From contig WBXI01000004.1 in assembly GCA_008933025.1 (NCBI GenBank), positions 1 to 54,501 on the forward strand: a stretch of DNA of 54,501 bases, read 5' to 3'. The notes beneath the pieces were generated by a model. The model was not told where the DNA came from, searched no databases, and saw only the letters and a list, made by a program, of their open reading frames with translations. Below are positions 38,618 to 46,498 of this stretch, one piece after another. A program made the position numbers and the translations under genes. This stretch comes from Verrucomicrobiota bacterium. GTDB taxonomy: Bacteria > Verrucomicrobiota > Verrucomicrobiia > Limisphaerales > UBA9464. Position 1 is the stretch's first letter; each line of letters begins with the position of its first letter.

Positions 38618-39913
38618 ATGTACCGCCGATTCCTCCTCGTGTCGCTGCTCGTTGCCGCGCCCTTGGCCGCGGCCGCCCCGAAGGAATGGCCCCAGTTCCG
38701 GGGCCCCCAAGGCGACGGACTCGCGCTCGACGCCCACCCCCCGACCGCGTTCTCCGACACCCACCGCGTCACCTGGCACACGCCCGTGCACGGGAAGGCT
38801 TGGGCATCGCCCGTGGTCGGCGGCGGCCGTGTCTGGCTCGCCACCGCGACCGAGGACGCCACCGAATTGTCGGTCGTCGCGCTCGACGCCGCGTCCGGCA
38901 AGGTGTTGCTCGACCGCACGCTGTTCCGCGTGGCCAAACCGCAGTTCGTCCACAAGTTCAACTCCGCGGCCTCGCCCACGCCCCTGCTCGCGGGCAACCG
39001 CGTGTACGTGACCTTCGGCTCGCCCGGCACCGCGTGTCTCGACGCGAAGTCCGGGAACACGCTGTGGGAACGCCGCGACATCGAGTGCAACCACTACCGC
39101 GGCGCCGGCTCGTCGCCGATCCTCCACCAAGGGAAACTCATCCTGAACTTCGACGGTAGCGACCACCAGTTCCTGGTCGCACTGGACGCGAAGGACGGCC
39201 ACACGGTCTGGAAGACCCAACGCGGGATCGATTACAAGGACCTCGGGCCGGACGGGAAACCGGACAGCGAGGGCGATTGGCGGAAAGCCTTCGCGACCTG
39301 CCAGATCGCCACGATCGACGGCGTCACCCAATTGTTCAGCCAGGGCGCCAAAGCCTTCTACAGCTACGACCCCGCCGACGGCCGCGAACGGTGGCGCGTC
39401 GAGGAACGAACCAGTCATTCCGCCGGCACCCGTCCCGTCGTCGGCCACGGACTCGTTTTCTTCCCGACCGGTTGGTCGCAAGGCCAGGTCCTCGCCGTCC
39501 ATCCCGGCAACAACGGCGAGGTGATCGACGCCAATGCCTCCACGCCCGCCGCCACCAAGCTCTCCATCGCCTGGCGCACCAAACGCAACGTCCCCAAGAA
39601 GCCCTCGCTCCTCCTCCTCGACGACCTGCTCTACGGCATCGACGAAACCGGCATCGCGACCTGCTGGGAAGCCAAGACCGGCACCGTGGTCTGGAACGAA
39701 CGCATCGGCGGCAATTACTCCGCCGCGCCCGTCGCCACCCGCGAACACCTCTACTTCTGCAGCGAGGAAGGCCGCGTCACCGTCGTCGCCACCGGACGCC
39801 GGTTCGCGAAAGTCGCCGCCAACCAACTCGGCGACGGCTTCATGGCTTCCCCCGCCATCGTCGGCAACGCCCTCTTCCTCCGCAGCCGCAGCGAGGTCTA
39901 CCGCATCGACTGA
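38618..39913 (+). CDS. PQQ-like beta-propeller protein
   Basis: 431 residues. The signal peptide MYRRFLLVSLLVAAPLAAAA precedes a start typical of PVC propellers (WPQFRGPQGDG). Repeats such as VVALDAASGKVLLDR, TACLDAKSGNTLWERRD and LVALDAKDGHTVWK are tryptophan-docking PQQ-type blades. It is likely a periplasmic scaffold, or oxidoreductase without an obvious cofactor site. The ABC ATPase gene begins 10 bases after its stop. Confidence 0.9.
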   Translation: MYRRFLLVSLLVAAPLAAAAPKEWPQFRGPQGDGLALDAHPPTAFSDTHRVTWHTPVHGKAWASPVVGGGRVWLATATEDATELSVVALDAASGKVLLDRTLFRVAKPQFVHKFNSAASPTPLLAGNRVYVTFGSPGTACLDAKSGNTLWERRDIECNHYRGAGSSPILHQGKLILNFDGSDHQFLVALDAKDGHTVWKTQRGIDYKDLGPDGKPDSEGDWRKAFATCQIATIDGVTQLFSQGAKAFYSYDPADGRERWRVEERTSHSAGTRPVVGHGLVFFPTGWSQGQVLAVHPGNNGEVIDANASTPAATKLSIAWRTKRNVPKKPSLLLLDDLLYGIDETGIATCWEAKTGTVVWNERIGGNYSAAPVATREHLYFCSEEGRVTVVATGRRFAKVAANQLGDGFMASPAIVGNALFLRSRSEVYRID

Positions 39914-39923
39914 TCCCGCCCGC

Positions 39924-41012
39924 GTGCCCCGATTCCGCATCGATCGTCTCTCCCGCTCGCACGGCATCGTCCGCGCCCTCGACGGCGTGTCGATCGACGT
40001 CGCCGAAGGCGAGCACCTGGCCGTCGTCGGGCCAAGCGGAAGCGGCAAGACCACCCTGCTCCGGTTGTTGGCCGGACTGGATGCGCCCGACTCGGGCGCG
40101 GTCTGGATCGACGGCCGCGACGCCACCCTCGACCCGCCCGAGGCCCGCGGCCTGGGCATGGTCTTCCAAAGCCCGGCCCTGCTGCCGCACCGGACGGTCG
40201 CCGGCAATCTCGCCATCGCCCTCGAATTGCGGCGTGTCCCAACGGCGGAACACGCGCCGCGGATCCGCGCGATGGCCACCCAACTCGGCCTTCTGGAAAA
40301 ACTCGGCCGTCGCCCTGCGGAATTGTCCGGCGGCGAAGCCCAACGGGTATCGATAGGGCGGGCGCTCGTCGCCGGCGCCCGCCTGCTGTTGCTCGACGAA
40401 CCGTTCTCCGGCCTCGACGCGCCGCTCCGCCGGGAGTTCCGGTCCCTGCTCCGCGAACTCCGCGTCCGGCACGGACTGACCTTGGTGCACGTCACCCACG
40501 ACCAACACGAGGCCCTGGTCTTGGGTGACCGCGTCGCCTTGCTCGACGGCGGTCGGTTGGTCCAGTGCGGATCGCCCCGCGAACTCGTCGAATGCCCCGC
40601 CACCGTGTTCGCGGCGGGATTCTTCGGGGACCCGGCCGTCAATTGGATCGACGGCACCGTGCGGGCGGACGCTGGGCGACGGTTTTTCGTGCCCGACAAC
40701 GGGGCGACGGCATGGGCTCTCGACCGGCCCTGGACCATCGGCCGGCGCGTCCGGCTCGGGATACGCCCGGAACACGCGCGGTGGCGGCCGTCGCGCTCGG
40801 GATCGCGCCCGGGTTGGACCGGGATCGCGCGGCGTCTGGAGTTCGACGTGCCGCGCGGATGGATCGTCGCGGACGTCGAGGGAACCGAGTGGCGCGTGGC
40901 TTGGGACGGGCCCGGGACGCCGGAACCCGGAACCCGCGGCGAGATCGGCTTCGAGCCGGCCTCCGCCCTCGGTTTCGATCCGGAATCCGGCCGCCGAATC
41001 GAACCGGACTAA
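39924..41012 (+). CDS. ABC transporter ATP-binding protein (orphan)
   Basis: 362 residues from GTG 39924. Walker A GPSGSGKT (36-43), Q-loop VFQSPALLPHR, signature LSGGEAQR (134-141), Walker B LLLLDEP (154-160) and switch His in VHVTHDQHEA are intact. A C-terminal TOBE/MOP-like region (about 230-362) is typical of sugar or spermidine/iron import ATPases (MalK/PotA/FbpC type). No permease or binding protein is next to it, so the partner lies elsewhere. The frame opens earlier inside the preceding gene, but GTG 39924 gives the proper N-terminus FRIDRLSRSHG. Confidence 0.9.
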   Translation: MPRFRIDRLSRSHGIVRALDGVSIDVAEGEHLAVVGPSGSGKTTLLRLLAGLDAPDSGAVWIDGRDATLDPPEARGLGMVFQSPALLPHRTVAGNLAIALELRRVPTAEHAPRIRAMATQLGLLEKLGRRPAELSGGEAQRVSIGRALVAGARLLLLDEPFSGLDAPLRREFRSLLRELRVRHGLTLVHVTHDQHEALVLGDRVALLDGGRLVQCGSPRELVECPATVFAAGFFGDPAVNWIDGTVRADAGRRFFVPDNGATAWALDRPWTIGRRVRLGIRPEHARWRPSRSGSRPGWTGIARRLEFDVPRGWIVADVEGTEWRVAWDGPGTPEPGTRGEIGFEPASALGFDPESGRRIEPD

Positions 41013-41030
41013 ATTCGTCCGAAAACATCG

Positions 41031-41058
41031 TTGACTCGGCAAAGGCCCGCCGTAGTTT
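41031..41058 (+). promoter_or_regulatory. Likely sigma-70-type promoter of the isc-like cluster
   Basis: TTGACT at 41031-41036 and TAGTTT at 41053-41058 with a 16-base spacer, 42 bases before the regulator ATG. The -35 is near consensus; the -10 is weaker, as expected for a repressible promoter. It lies just upstream of the dyad at 41069-41089. Confidence 0.55.
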
Positions 41059-41068
41059 GCGGACACAT

Positions 41069-41089
41069 ACCGGATGATATCCGTCCGGT
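41069..41089 (+). promoter_or_regulatory. Dyad operator before the Rrf2/IscR gene
   Basis: ACCGGA, nine bases, TCCGGT: a perfect 6-base dyad centred 20 bases before the ATG and just after the -10 element. The position suits autorepression by the Rrf2 protein encoded immediately downstream, as IscR does in other bacteria. Confidence 0.55.
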
Positions 41090-41099
41090 TTGATCCACG

Positions 41100-41570
41100 A
41101 TGCAAATCACACGCGCCGCCGAATACGGGGTCCTGGGGCTGACCGCCCTGGCCCGTCGACCCTTGGGCGACGTCGTGATGGTGGACGTGCTGTGCGCGGA
41201 AGAGGACATCCCAAGGAGTTTCCTGGGGAAGATCTTCCAGAATCTGGCGAAGGCGGGGATTGTGAAATCGGCGCGGGGTTCGGGCGGCGGATTCAGTCTG
41301 TCGCGCCTTCCCGCGGAGATCACGGCGCTGGAAATCATCGAGGCCATCGAGGGTCCGATCGCATTGCAACGCTGCCTCGACGAGGAACTCGGGTGCGAGC
41401 ACAGCGGCGGTTGCGCGCTGTGTTCCCTGTTGGCGGTGGCCCAGGACCGCGTGAAGGACGTTTTCCGCGCCACGACGCTCTCCGACCTCGCCGGTCGCCA
41501 CATCCCGAACGCCCTGGTGAACCGGGCCCGCGGCAGGAACCACCCGAAGATCACCCTCGCCCCCGCATGA
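41100..41570 (+). CDS. Rrf2/IscR-family transcriptional regulator
   Basis: 156 residues. The N-terminal winged helix-turn-helix (MQITRAAEYGVLGLTALAR, then IPRSFLGKIFQNLAKAGIV and SARGSGGGFSLSR) is standard Rrf2. Cysteines C92, C99, C105 and C108 (CLDEELGCEHSGGCALC) match the Fe-S ligand region of IscR, so it probably senses cluster status. It is the first gene of a run with IscU and IscS homologues and has a dyad operator in its own promoter, suggesting autoregulation and control of the two genes behind it. Confidence 0.9.
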   Translation: MQITRAAEYGVLGLTALARRPLGDVVMVDVLCAEEDIPRSFLGKIFQNLAKAGIVKSARGSGGGFSLSRLPAEITALEIIEAIEGPIALQRCLDEELGCEHSGGCALCSLLAVAQDRVKDVFRATTLSDLAGRHIPNALVNRARGRNHPKITLAPA

Positions 41571-41622
41571 CCTTTTTCCGCACGAACCCTTCCCGGAGCA
41601 CAACCCCGATTCTTTCCAAGCC

Positions 41623-42051
41623 ATGAGCGATACCTACACGCTGTATAACCCGACGGTGATGGACCACTTCATGAACCCGCGCAACATGGGCGACCTCAAG
41701 GACGCCGATGGCATCGGCGAGGTCGGCGCGGCGGCCTGCGGCGACATCATGAAGATCAGCCTGCGCATCAAGGACGGGAAGATCGAGGATGCGCGCTTCA
41801 AGACCTTTGGCTGCGGCTCGGCGATCGCCAGCTCCAGCATGGCCACCGAACTGATCAAGGGCCGGACCATCGAGGAGGCCATGCACTTCACCAACCAGGA
41901 GGTCGTCAGCGCCCTCGGCGGATTGCCCCCGGTGAAGATCCATTGCTCGGTCCTCGCGGAAGAGGCCCTGAAGGCCGCCCTCGAGGACTACCTGCACCGG
42001 CATCCGGAACTCGCCGCCAAGGCGCCGGCGGCCGAGGTCGTCGCGGCCTGA
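41623..42051 (+). CDS. iscU: IscU-like Fe-S cluster scaffold
   Basis: 142 residues. The three cluster cysteines C39 (AACGD), C64 (GCGSAIASSS) and C108 (KIHCSVLAEEA) and the assisting D41 are present, as in IscU/NifU N-terminal domains. A 15-residue Ala-rich tail follows. It lies between the Rrf2 regulator and the IscS homologue, so it should receive sulfur from the latter. A hairpin with T-tract at 42079-42124 separates it from iscS. Confidence 0.93.
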   Translation: MSDTYTLYNPTVMDHFMNPRNMGDLKDADGIGEVGAAACGDIMKISLRIKDGKIEDARFKTFGCGSAIASSSMATELIKGRTIEEAMHFTNQEVVSALGGLPPVKIHCSVLAEEALKAALEDYLHRHPELAAKAPAAEVVAA

Positions 42052-42078
42052 GCCGATCGGCGCGCCCCGCGCGCCATC

Positions 42079-42124
42079 ACCCCGCGCCGCGACGGCCAAG
42101 GACCGTCCGGACGCGGGGTTTTCC
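42079..42124 (+). terminator. Hairpin with T-tract between iscU and iscS homologues
   Basis: Outer stem ACCCCGCG (42079-42086) / CGCGGGGT (42112-42119), with an inner GACGG / CCGTC stem, followed by TTTTCC. It sits 28 bases after the IscU stop and 37 bases before the IscS ATG. A full terminator here would uncouple the scaffold from the desulfurase homologue; partial read-through is equally possible. Confidence 0.65.
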
Positions 42125-42160
42125 GTCCCCATTTCTTCCCCCGGTTTTCCCATCGACGCC

Positions 42161-43426
42161 ATGCGACAAGTCTATCTCGACCACCAGGCCGCCACGCCGC
42201 TCCTGCCCGAGGCCTTCGAGGCCATGCGCCCGTATTTCACGGAGCATTTCGGCAACGCTTCGTCCCTCCACCAGGCGGGTCTCCGCGTCCGCGACGCACT
42301 GAAGAAGGCCCGCCAGCAGATGGCCGCCCTCGTCAACGCCGAGAGCGAGGAGGACATCTTCTTCACTTCCGACGGCACCGAGTCGTCCAACCTCGCCATC
42401 AAGGGCGTCGCCTACGCCAACGAGCGCAAAGGGAAGCATCTCGTCGTCTCCGCCACCGAGCACCCCTCGGTCATGAACAGCGTGGAGTTCCTCGAAAAGC
42501 AGGGCTGGACCTGCACCCGCGTCCCCGTCGATGCCGCGGGTCTCGTCGACCCCGCCGCCGTCGGTGCCGCCATCACGCCGCAGACGGTCCTCGTCGCCGT
42601 CCACCACGTGAACCACGACATCGGCGCCATCCAGAAGGTCGCCGAGATCGGCCGGATCTGCGCCGAGAAGGGCGTGCCTTTCTACGTCGACTGCGAGGCC
42701 AGCGCCGGGTGGCTGCCGGTCGATGTCCGCGAGTTCGGCGCGTCGCTCGCCAGTTTCTCCCCCCACCGTTTCTACGGACCCAAGGGCGTCGGCGTCCTGT
42801 ACCGCAGCAAGAAGGCGCGGTTGGTCTCGATCATCCACGGCGGGGTGCAGGAGGGCGGCCGCCGCGCCGGCACCGAGAACATCCCGGCCATCGTCGGCGC
42901 CGGCGTGGCCGCCGAGGTCGCCGTCGAAAAACTTCCCGGCCGCATGGCCCACGCCGCCGCGCTCCAGAAGCGCTTGTGGGACGGCCTCGCGTCCCGCATC
43001 CCGTACATCAAGCTCAACGGCCCCCTCCCCGGCCCCGACCGCATCCCCACGAACCTCAACATCTCGACCGAATTCATCGAGGGCGAGGGACAACTCCTGC
43101 TCTGCGACTTGAATGGGATCGCCGTGGCCAGCGGCTCGAGCTGCGTCAGCAAGTCGCTCAAGATCTCCCATGTGCTCGCCGCCATCGGTCTCGACCACGC
43201 CTTGGCACAGGGCAACCTCATCCTCACGCTCGGCGATGCCAACACGCTCGAGGACATGGACTACGTGGTCGAGACGTTCGCGCGGATCGTCGAGAAGCTC
43301 CGCAACATGTCCCCGATGTGGGACGAATTCCAACGGGGCGTCATCGATTCGGTCATCGCCCCCACGGGCCGTGGAAAATCGTTCAGCCAGCACGCCGCCG
43401 ACGTCTCGGGAAAAGCCATTCACTGA
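42161..43426 (+). CDS. IscS/NifS homologue lacking the PLP-binding lysine
   Basis: 421 residues with the whole fold of class I cysteine desulfurases. Conserved: T73 (SDGTESSNLAIKG), H101 (SATEHPSV), D177, S200, H202 and catalytic-loop C328 (SGSSCVSKSL), all at E. coli IscS positions shifted by 0-3. However, the position of the Schiff-base lysine is arginine: R203 in SFSPHRFYGPKG (codon CGT at 42767-42769). The usual PLP-contacting Asn and Gln are also replaced (H152 in HVNHDIG, A180 in YVDCEASAG). The gene follows an IscU scaffold and an IscR-like regulator. It may be a sulfur carrier or a desulfurase with different chemistry; assigning plain cysteine desulfurase activity would be premature. 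Confidence 0.9.
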   Translation: MRQVYLDHQAATPLLPEAFEAMRPYFTEHFGNASSLHQAGLRVRDALKKARQQMAALVNAESEEDIFFTSDGTESSNLAIKGVAYANERKGKHLVVSATEHPSVMNSVEFLEKQGWTCTRVPVDAAGLVDPAAVGAAITPQTVLVAVHHVNHDIGAIQKVAEIGRICAEKGVPFYVDCEASAGWLPVDVREFGASLASFSPHRFYGPKGVGVLYRSKKARLVSIIHGGVQEGGRRAGTENIPAIVGAGVAAEVAVEKLPGRMAHAAALQKRLWDGLASRIPYIKLNGPLPGPDRIPTNLNISTEFIEGEGQLLLCDLNGIAVASGSSCVSKSLKISHVLAAIGLDHALAQGNLILTLGDANTLEDMDYVVETFARIVEKLRNMSPMWDEFQRGVIDSVIAPTGRGKSFSQHAADVSGKAIH

Positions 43427-43459
43427 ACCGCCGCGCCACGACCGCGCCGCGGACCCTGC

Positions 43460-44272
43460 TCAGTAATAATACGCCGTGTTGCCGCCCGGCCCGCCGATCG
43501 CGCGCTTCTTGATCTGCATCTTGGGCCGCACCACCGTGCTGCCGTCCGCCTGTCCCACCGGTTGGTCCGGGGCCAGGGAAAACTCCAGGAAAAGGTGGTT
43601 CACGTTCGGCGCGTTGAACTTTCCCAGATGGCCGACGTCCCAGGTCACCGAACCCGGGCTGTCGCTGACCCGGTGCGTGATGAACGCCCGGCTCGAATCG
43701 CATTCCTCCGCCGTCTTCGGCCATGCCGGCTCCTTGTCGCCCGCGTTCGGATCCGTGCTCCCGCTGATCGACGGAAACGTCATCCCGGGAAAATTGGCGA
43801 GCCACATGTACGGCGTATAGACGTTCCCGGCCGTCGTGTCCCAACCGCCGTAGTCCCGCGTGTTCTTGTCGGCAAAATTGGTCATGCTCGCATAGTTCAG
43901 CCACAGCTTGCCGAACGACTTCGCCGTGATCGGACAGATGAGGATCACGGTGGCATTGAGGTATTTTCCCCGCATCGCGTCCACGATGCTGTCCTTGCGC
44001 CCACCCGTCCGGTGGTAATCCGGACTGCCGTCGTCGTGCTGCTGGAATTTCCCCCGGAAGTCGTCCGCGTACATGATCTGCGCGAGGTACTGGTTCCGGA
44101 TGTTGTTGATGCAGGCCGTGCGGCTCCCCTTGTACTTGGCCTTGGCCAGGGCCGGCAGCAGCATCCCGGCGAGGATGGCGATGATCGCGATCACCACCAG
44201 CAGTTCGATCAGGGTGAACGCCGACCGCAGGGGGGACCGGTCCCCATGCAGGGCATCGGATGAATGGTTCAT
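43460..44272 (-). CDS. Type II secretion-like pseudopilin (prepilin N-terminus)
   Basis: 270 residues. After a 17-residue leader the prepilin motif [20 protein letters not shown] gives the usual methylated hydrophobic helix with E5. The rest is a soluble domain ending [11 protein letters not shown], of the kind found in many copies in Verrucomicrobial genomes (H-X9-DG-type family). No secretion genes are adjacent. It is probably exported and processed by a prepilin peptidase encoded elsewhere. It converges with the IscS homologue. Confidence 0.88.
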   Translation of the reverse strand: MNHSSDALHGDRSPLRSAFTLIELLVVIAIIAILAGMLLPALAKAKYKGSRTACINNIRNQYLAQIMYADDFRGKFQQHDDGSPDYHRTGGRKDSIVDAMRGKYLNATVILICPITAKSFGKLWLNYASMTNFADKNTRDYGGWDTTAGNVYTPYMWLANFPGMTFPSISGSTDPNAGDKEPAWPKTAEECDSSRAFITHRVSDSPGSVTWDVGHLGKFNAPNVNHLFLEFSLAPDQPVGQADGSTVVRPKMQIKKRAIGGPGGNTAYYY

Positions 44273-44396
44273 GGCACGGGGAATCGGAGTGTTTGCGAAC
44301 CGTGCGCCCGCCCCGCGCCAGCGTCAAGCCGGGGACCGCCGGTCTCACAGCGGCGTCGCGGGAGACAGGCGTGGAGTCCCCCGCGCGAAGCGCCGT

Positions 44397-44434
44397 GGAG
44401 TGCGGAGGGTAGGAGCGTCAGCGACGCCCACTCC
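44397..44434. repeat. REP-like nested inverted repeat
   Basis: In the gap between the pseudopilin and the following minus-strand gene: outer arms GGAGT (44397-44401) and ACTCC (44430-44434) enclose GCGTC-AGC-GACGC (44415-44427). The form resembles dispersed palindromic (REP-type) elements of intergenic DNA. Only one copy is visible here, so it is a candidate only. Confidence 0.35.
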
Positions 44435-44571
44435 GCTTTGCGACTGGGCCGGTCGTCCGGTACCCGATCTTCGCCCGGCAGCCCCGTCTTCCACCGCAGC
44501 CCCGCCCGGTTTCACAGCGCCGTGCGCGGAGGCCGTGTCCAAAGGCACCCTTCCGCGCCGGGACCGATCGC

Positions 44572-46314
44572 TCACTTCGCCAACCGGAAGAAACCGGGCA
44601 AGCCCGCCGGATTGGCCGCGAAAGGCGGGTTCACCGGCACGTCCACCCAACCCGCGGCCGACGCCACGGCGTTGGATTGCAGGCGATATCCCGCGGGCCA
44701 ATCCAAGGTCAGCACGCCCCCGGCGAACGCGAAGCCCAGTTTCGGCGAGGACGGCGTCGCCGTGCCCACCCTCAGCAGGTAGGCATAGCTCCCGTTCGCG
44801 AACCCGTTGTTGTACACCCCCAGTTGCCCCGCGCGATTCCCGCTGCTCGCCAACCCATCCTGCCCGGTGCCGTGCTGGAGGATGAAATCGCCCCCCATCG
44901 GCTTCACCCCGATGTCGGTGGCGATCTGGTCCCCGATCCGCGCCACCAATTGCAGATTCCCGAAATCGTCGGTTGCCCACAGCCCCCGGTCGTTCACCCC
45001 GGGCGAGACCCCTGTCCCGGCAATGAACGCGCGGATCGCTACGCGGTTGACCCCGAAGATCACCACGGCATCGCCCGGGAACGAAGCGAACGTCACGCCG
45101 GCCGGTTGCCCGGGTGCCGGCCCGCCGAGCCGTGCCAACAAGCGGACGTCGTTCGTGGAAGTGCCGACGAAGACGCCGACATTGTTCGCGGCCGTCACGC
45201 CGGAGCCCGCAAGCACGCTGGTGAAACACACGGTCCGACCGGTCCCGAGCTTGATGCCGGCGTTGTTGAAGGCGACGTCGAAGGTCACCCCGGGGAGCCC
45301 GGGGACGGGAGCCCCGAAGAGGTGGACGGGACGGAGATCGTGGACTGGCCCGGACCAGATGCCGCTCCGGTAGGGCGGCGACGCGGAAAAATTGAAGGTG
45401 TTCGCGGCGAACGCTATGGCTCCGTCGTCGTTGATCGACGGCCCAAGCGTGATGTCCGTGAACCGCGCGCCGTCGGTGCCCGGCGCGACGTCGCCCAGGG
45501 GGTTGGAGCCCAGGGATACCGCGGTGACGGCGAGCACCAACCCGGCGGCGGGATCGTGCGTCCAGATCCCCTCCGCATTCTGCAGGGGGAAGGGAGACGG
45601 CGGGTTCCACTGCACGGCCCGGGCACGGATCGCGGCGACGCCCTGCCGGTTGACGACGGCATCGAAACGCCGGGTCGCCTGGCCGGCGAAGACGTAGCCG
45701 GCAGGCAGGCCAGGAACGGCGCTCCCCGCGCGGACGATCGGTTTGAAATCATCCGCGGGACCCCGCAGCACCGCTTGGTCGTTGATGGTGTTGCCACCGC
45801 TGACCACGATCCCGGTTCCCTTGAGCACCGTCGGCAGCACATAGATGCCCGAAGGTGTCATCGCGAAGTAACGGTACGCGCCGGTGGAATCGAGAAACGT
45901 CGCCGGACTGAATTTCACGCCGTCCGGCAATCCCGGCACCTGCCCGTTCTCGGCCGCCAGCACCTTGGTAGCGCCCGGAGCGTCGTCGACCAACCCATGC
46001 GCAACGAGGTAGCCGACCCGTTGGTTGTCGCCGGTCACGCAGTAGACGACGTCCAATCCCAATCCCGCGGACGCGAGGAACGGTTGCAGGTTGCGTTGCG
46101 CCGGCGCGCCGACGGCACCGAGGCTGAAGCCATTCGTCGAGTTGCCGTAGGCCATTTGGCCGGCCTCGTTCACGAAGGGCTTGTTGGCTGCCGATGTGAA
46201 TCCCGGTCCGACCGCCTGCCAGGTCGCCAACGGCGGTTGGGCGGAGAGTCCGGGGATGCAAAGCCAGGCCGACAACAGGCAGGGCGACACGAGGCGGCGG
46301 GACAACGGATTCAT
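44572..46314 (-). CDS. Large secreted protein of unknown function (repeat type)
   Basis: 580 residues from ATG 46314. A signal peptide ends about AQPPLATWQ. The rest has several repeats of about 60-70 residues of the kind PGLPxGVxFxxxxxxxxN (VPGLPDGVKF, VPGLPAGYVF, VPGLPGVTFD, PGQPAGVTF) with strands between them, as in the DUF7453-like proteins common in PVC bacteria. A C-terminal strand domain LTLDWPAGYRLQSNA resembles the end of the LamG protein at 27277-29622, suggesting a shared sorting or anchoring tail. No enzymatic motif recognised. Confidence 0.75.
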   Translation of the reverse strand: MNPLSRRLVSPCLLSAWLCIPGLSAQPPLATWQAVGPGFTSAANKPFVNEAGQMAYGNSTNGFSLGAVGAPAQRNLQPFLASAGLGLDVVYCVTGDNQRVGYLVAHGLVDDAPGATKVLAAENGQVPGLPDGVKFSPATFLDSTGAYRYFAMTPSGIYVLPTVLKGTGIVVSGGNTINDQAVLRGPADDFKPIVRAGSAVPGLPAGYVFAGQATRRFDAVVNRQGVAAIRARAVQWNPPSPFPLQNAEGIWTHDPAAGLVLAVTAVSLGSNPLGDVAPGTDGARFTDITLGPSINDDGAIAFAANTFNFSASPPYRSGIWSGPVHDLRPVHLFGAPVPGLPGVTFDVAFNNAGIKLGTGRTVCFTSVLAGSGVTAANNVGVFVGTSTNDVRLLARLGGPAPGQPAGVTFASFPGDAVVIFGVNRVAIRAFIAGTGVSPGVNDRGLWATDDFGNLQLVARIGDQIATDIGVKPMGGDFILQHGTGQDGLASSGNRAGQLGVYNNGFANGSYAYLLRVGTATPSSPKLGFAFAGGVLTLDWPAGYRLQSNAVASAAGWVDVPVNPPFAANPAGLPGFFRLAK

Positions 46315-46498
46315 GGCAGTCGGGACACCGGCTTCGCCGGCAAGGGATTGCAGTGGCAACCGATCGCTTTTTCGACCGCCTTCGCCATTTGGACGATTTC
46401 GTTACCGATCCCCGGGCGTCGCCGCAAGGAGTTTGTGCCGATCCGAAATGGGCGTGACGCAAGGCCGCGGACCGTGATGTGCTTTCAGGCACCGTCCC

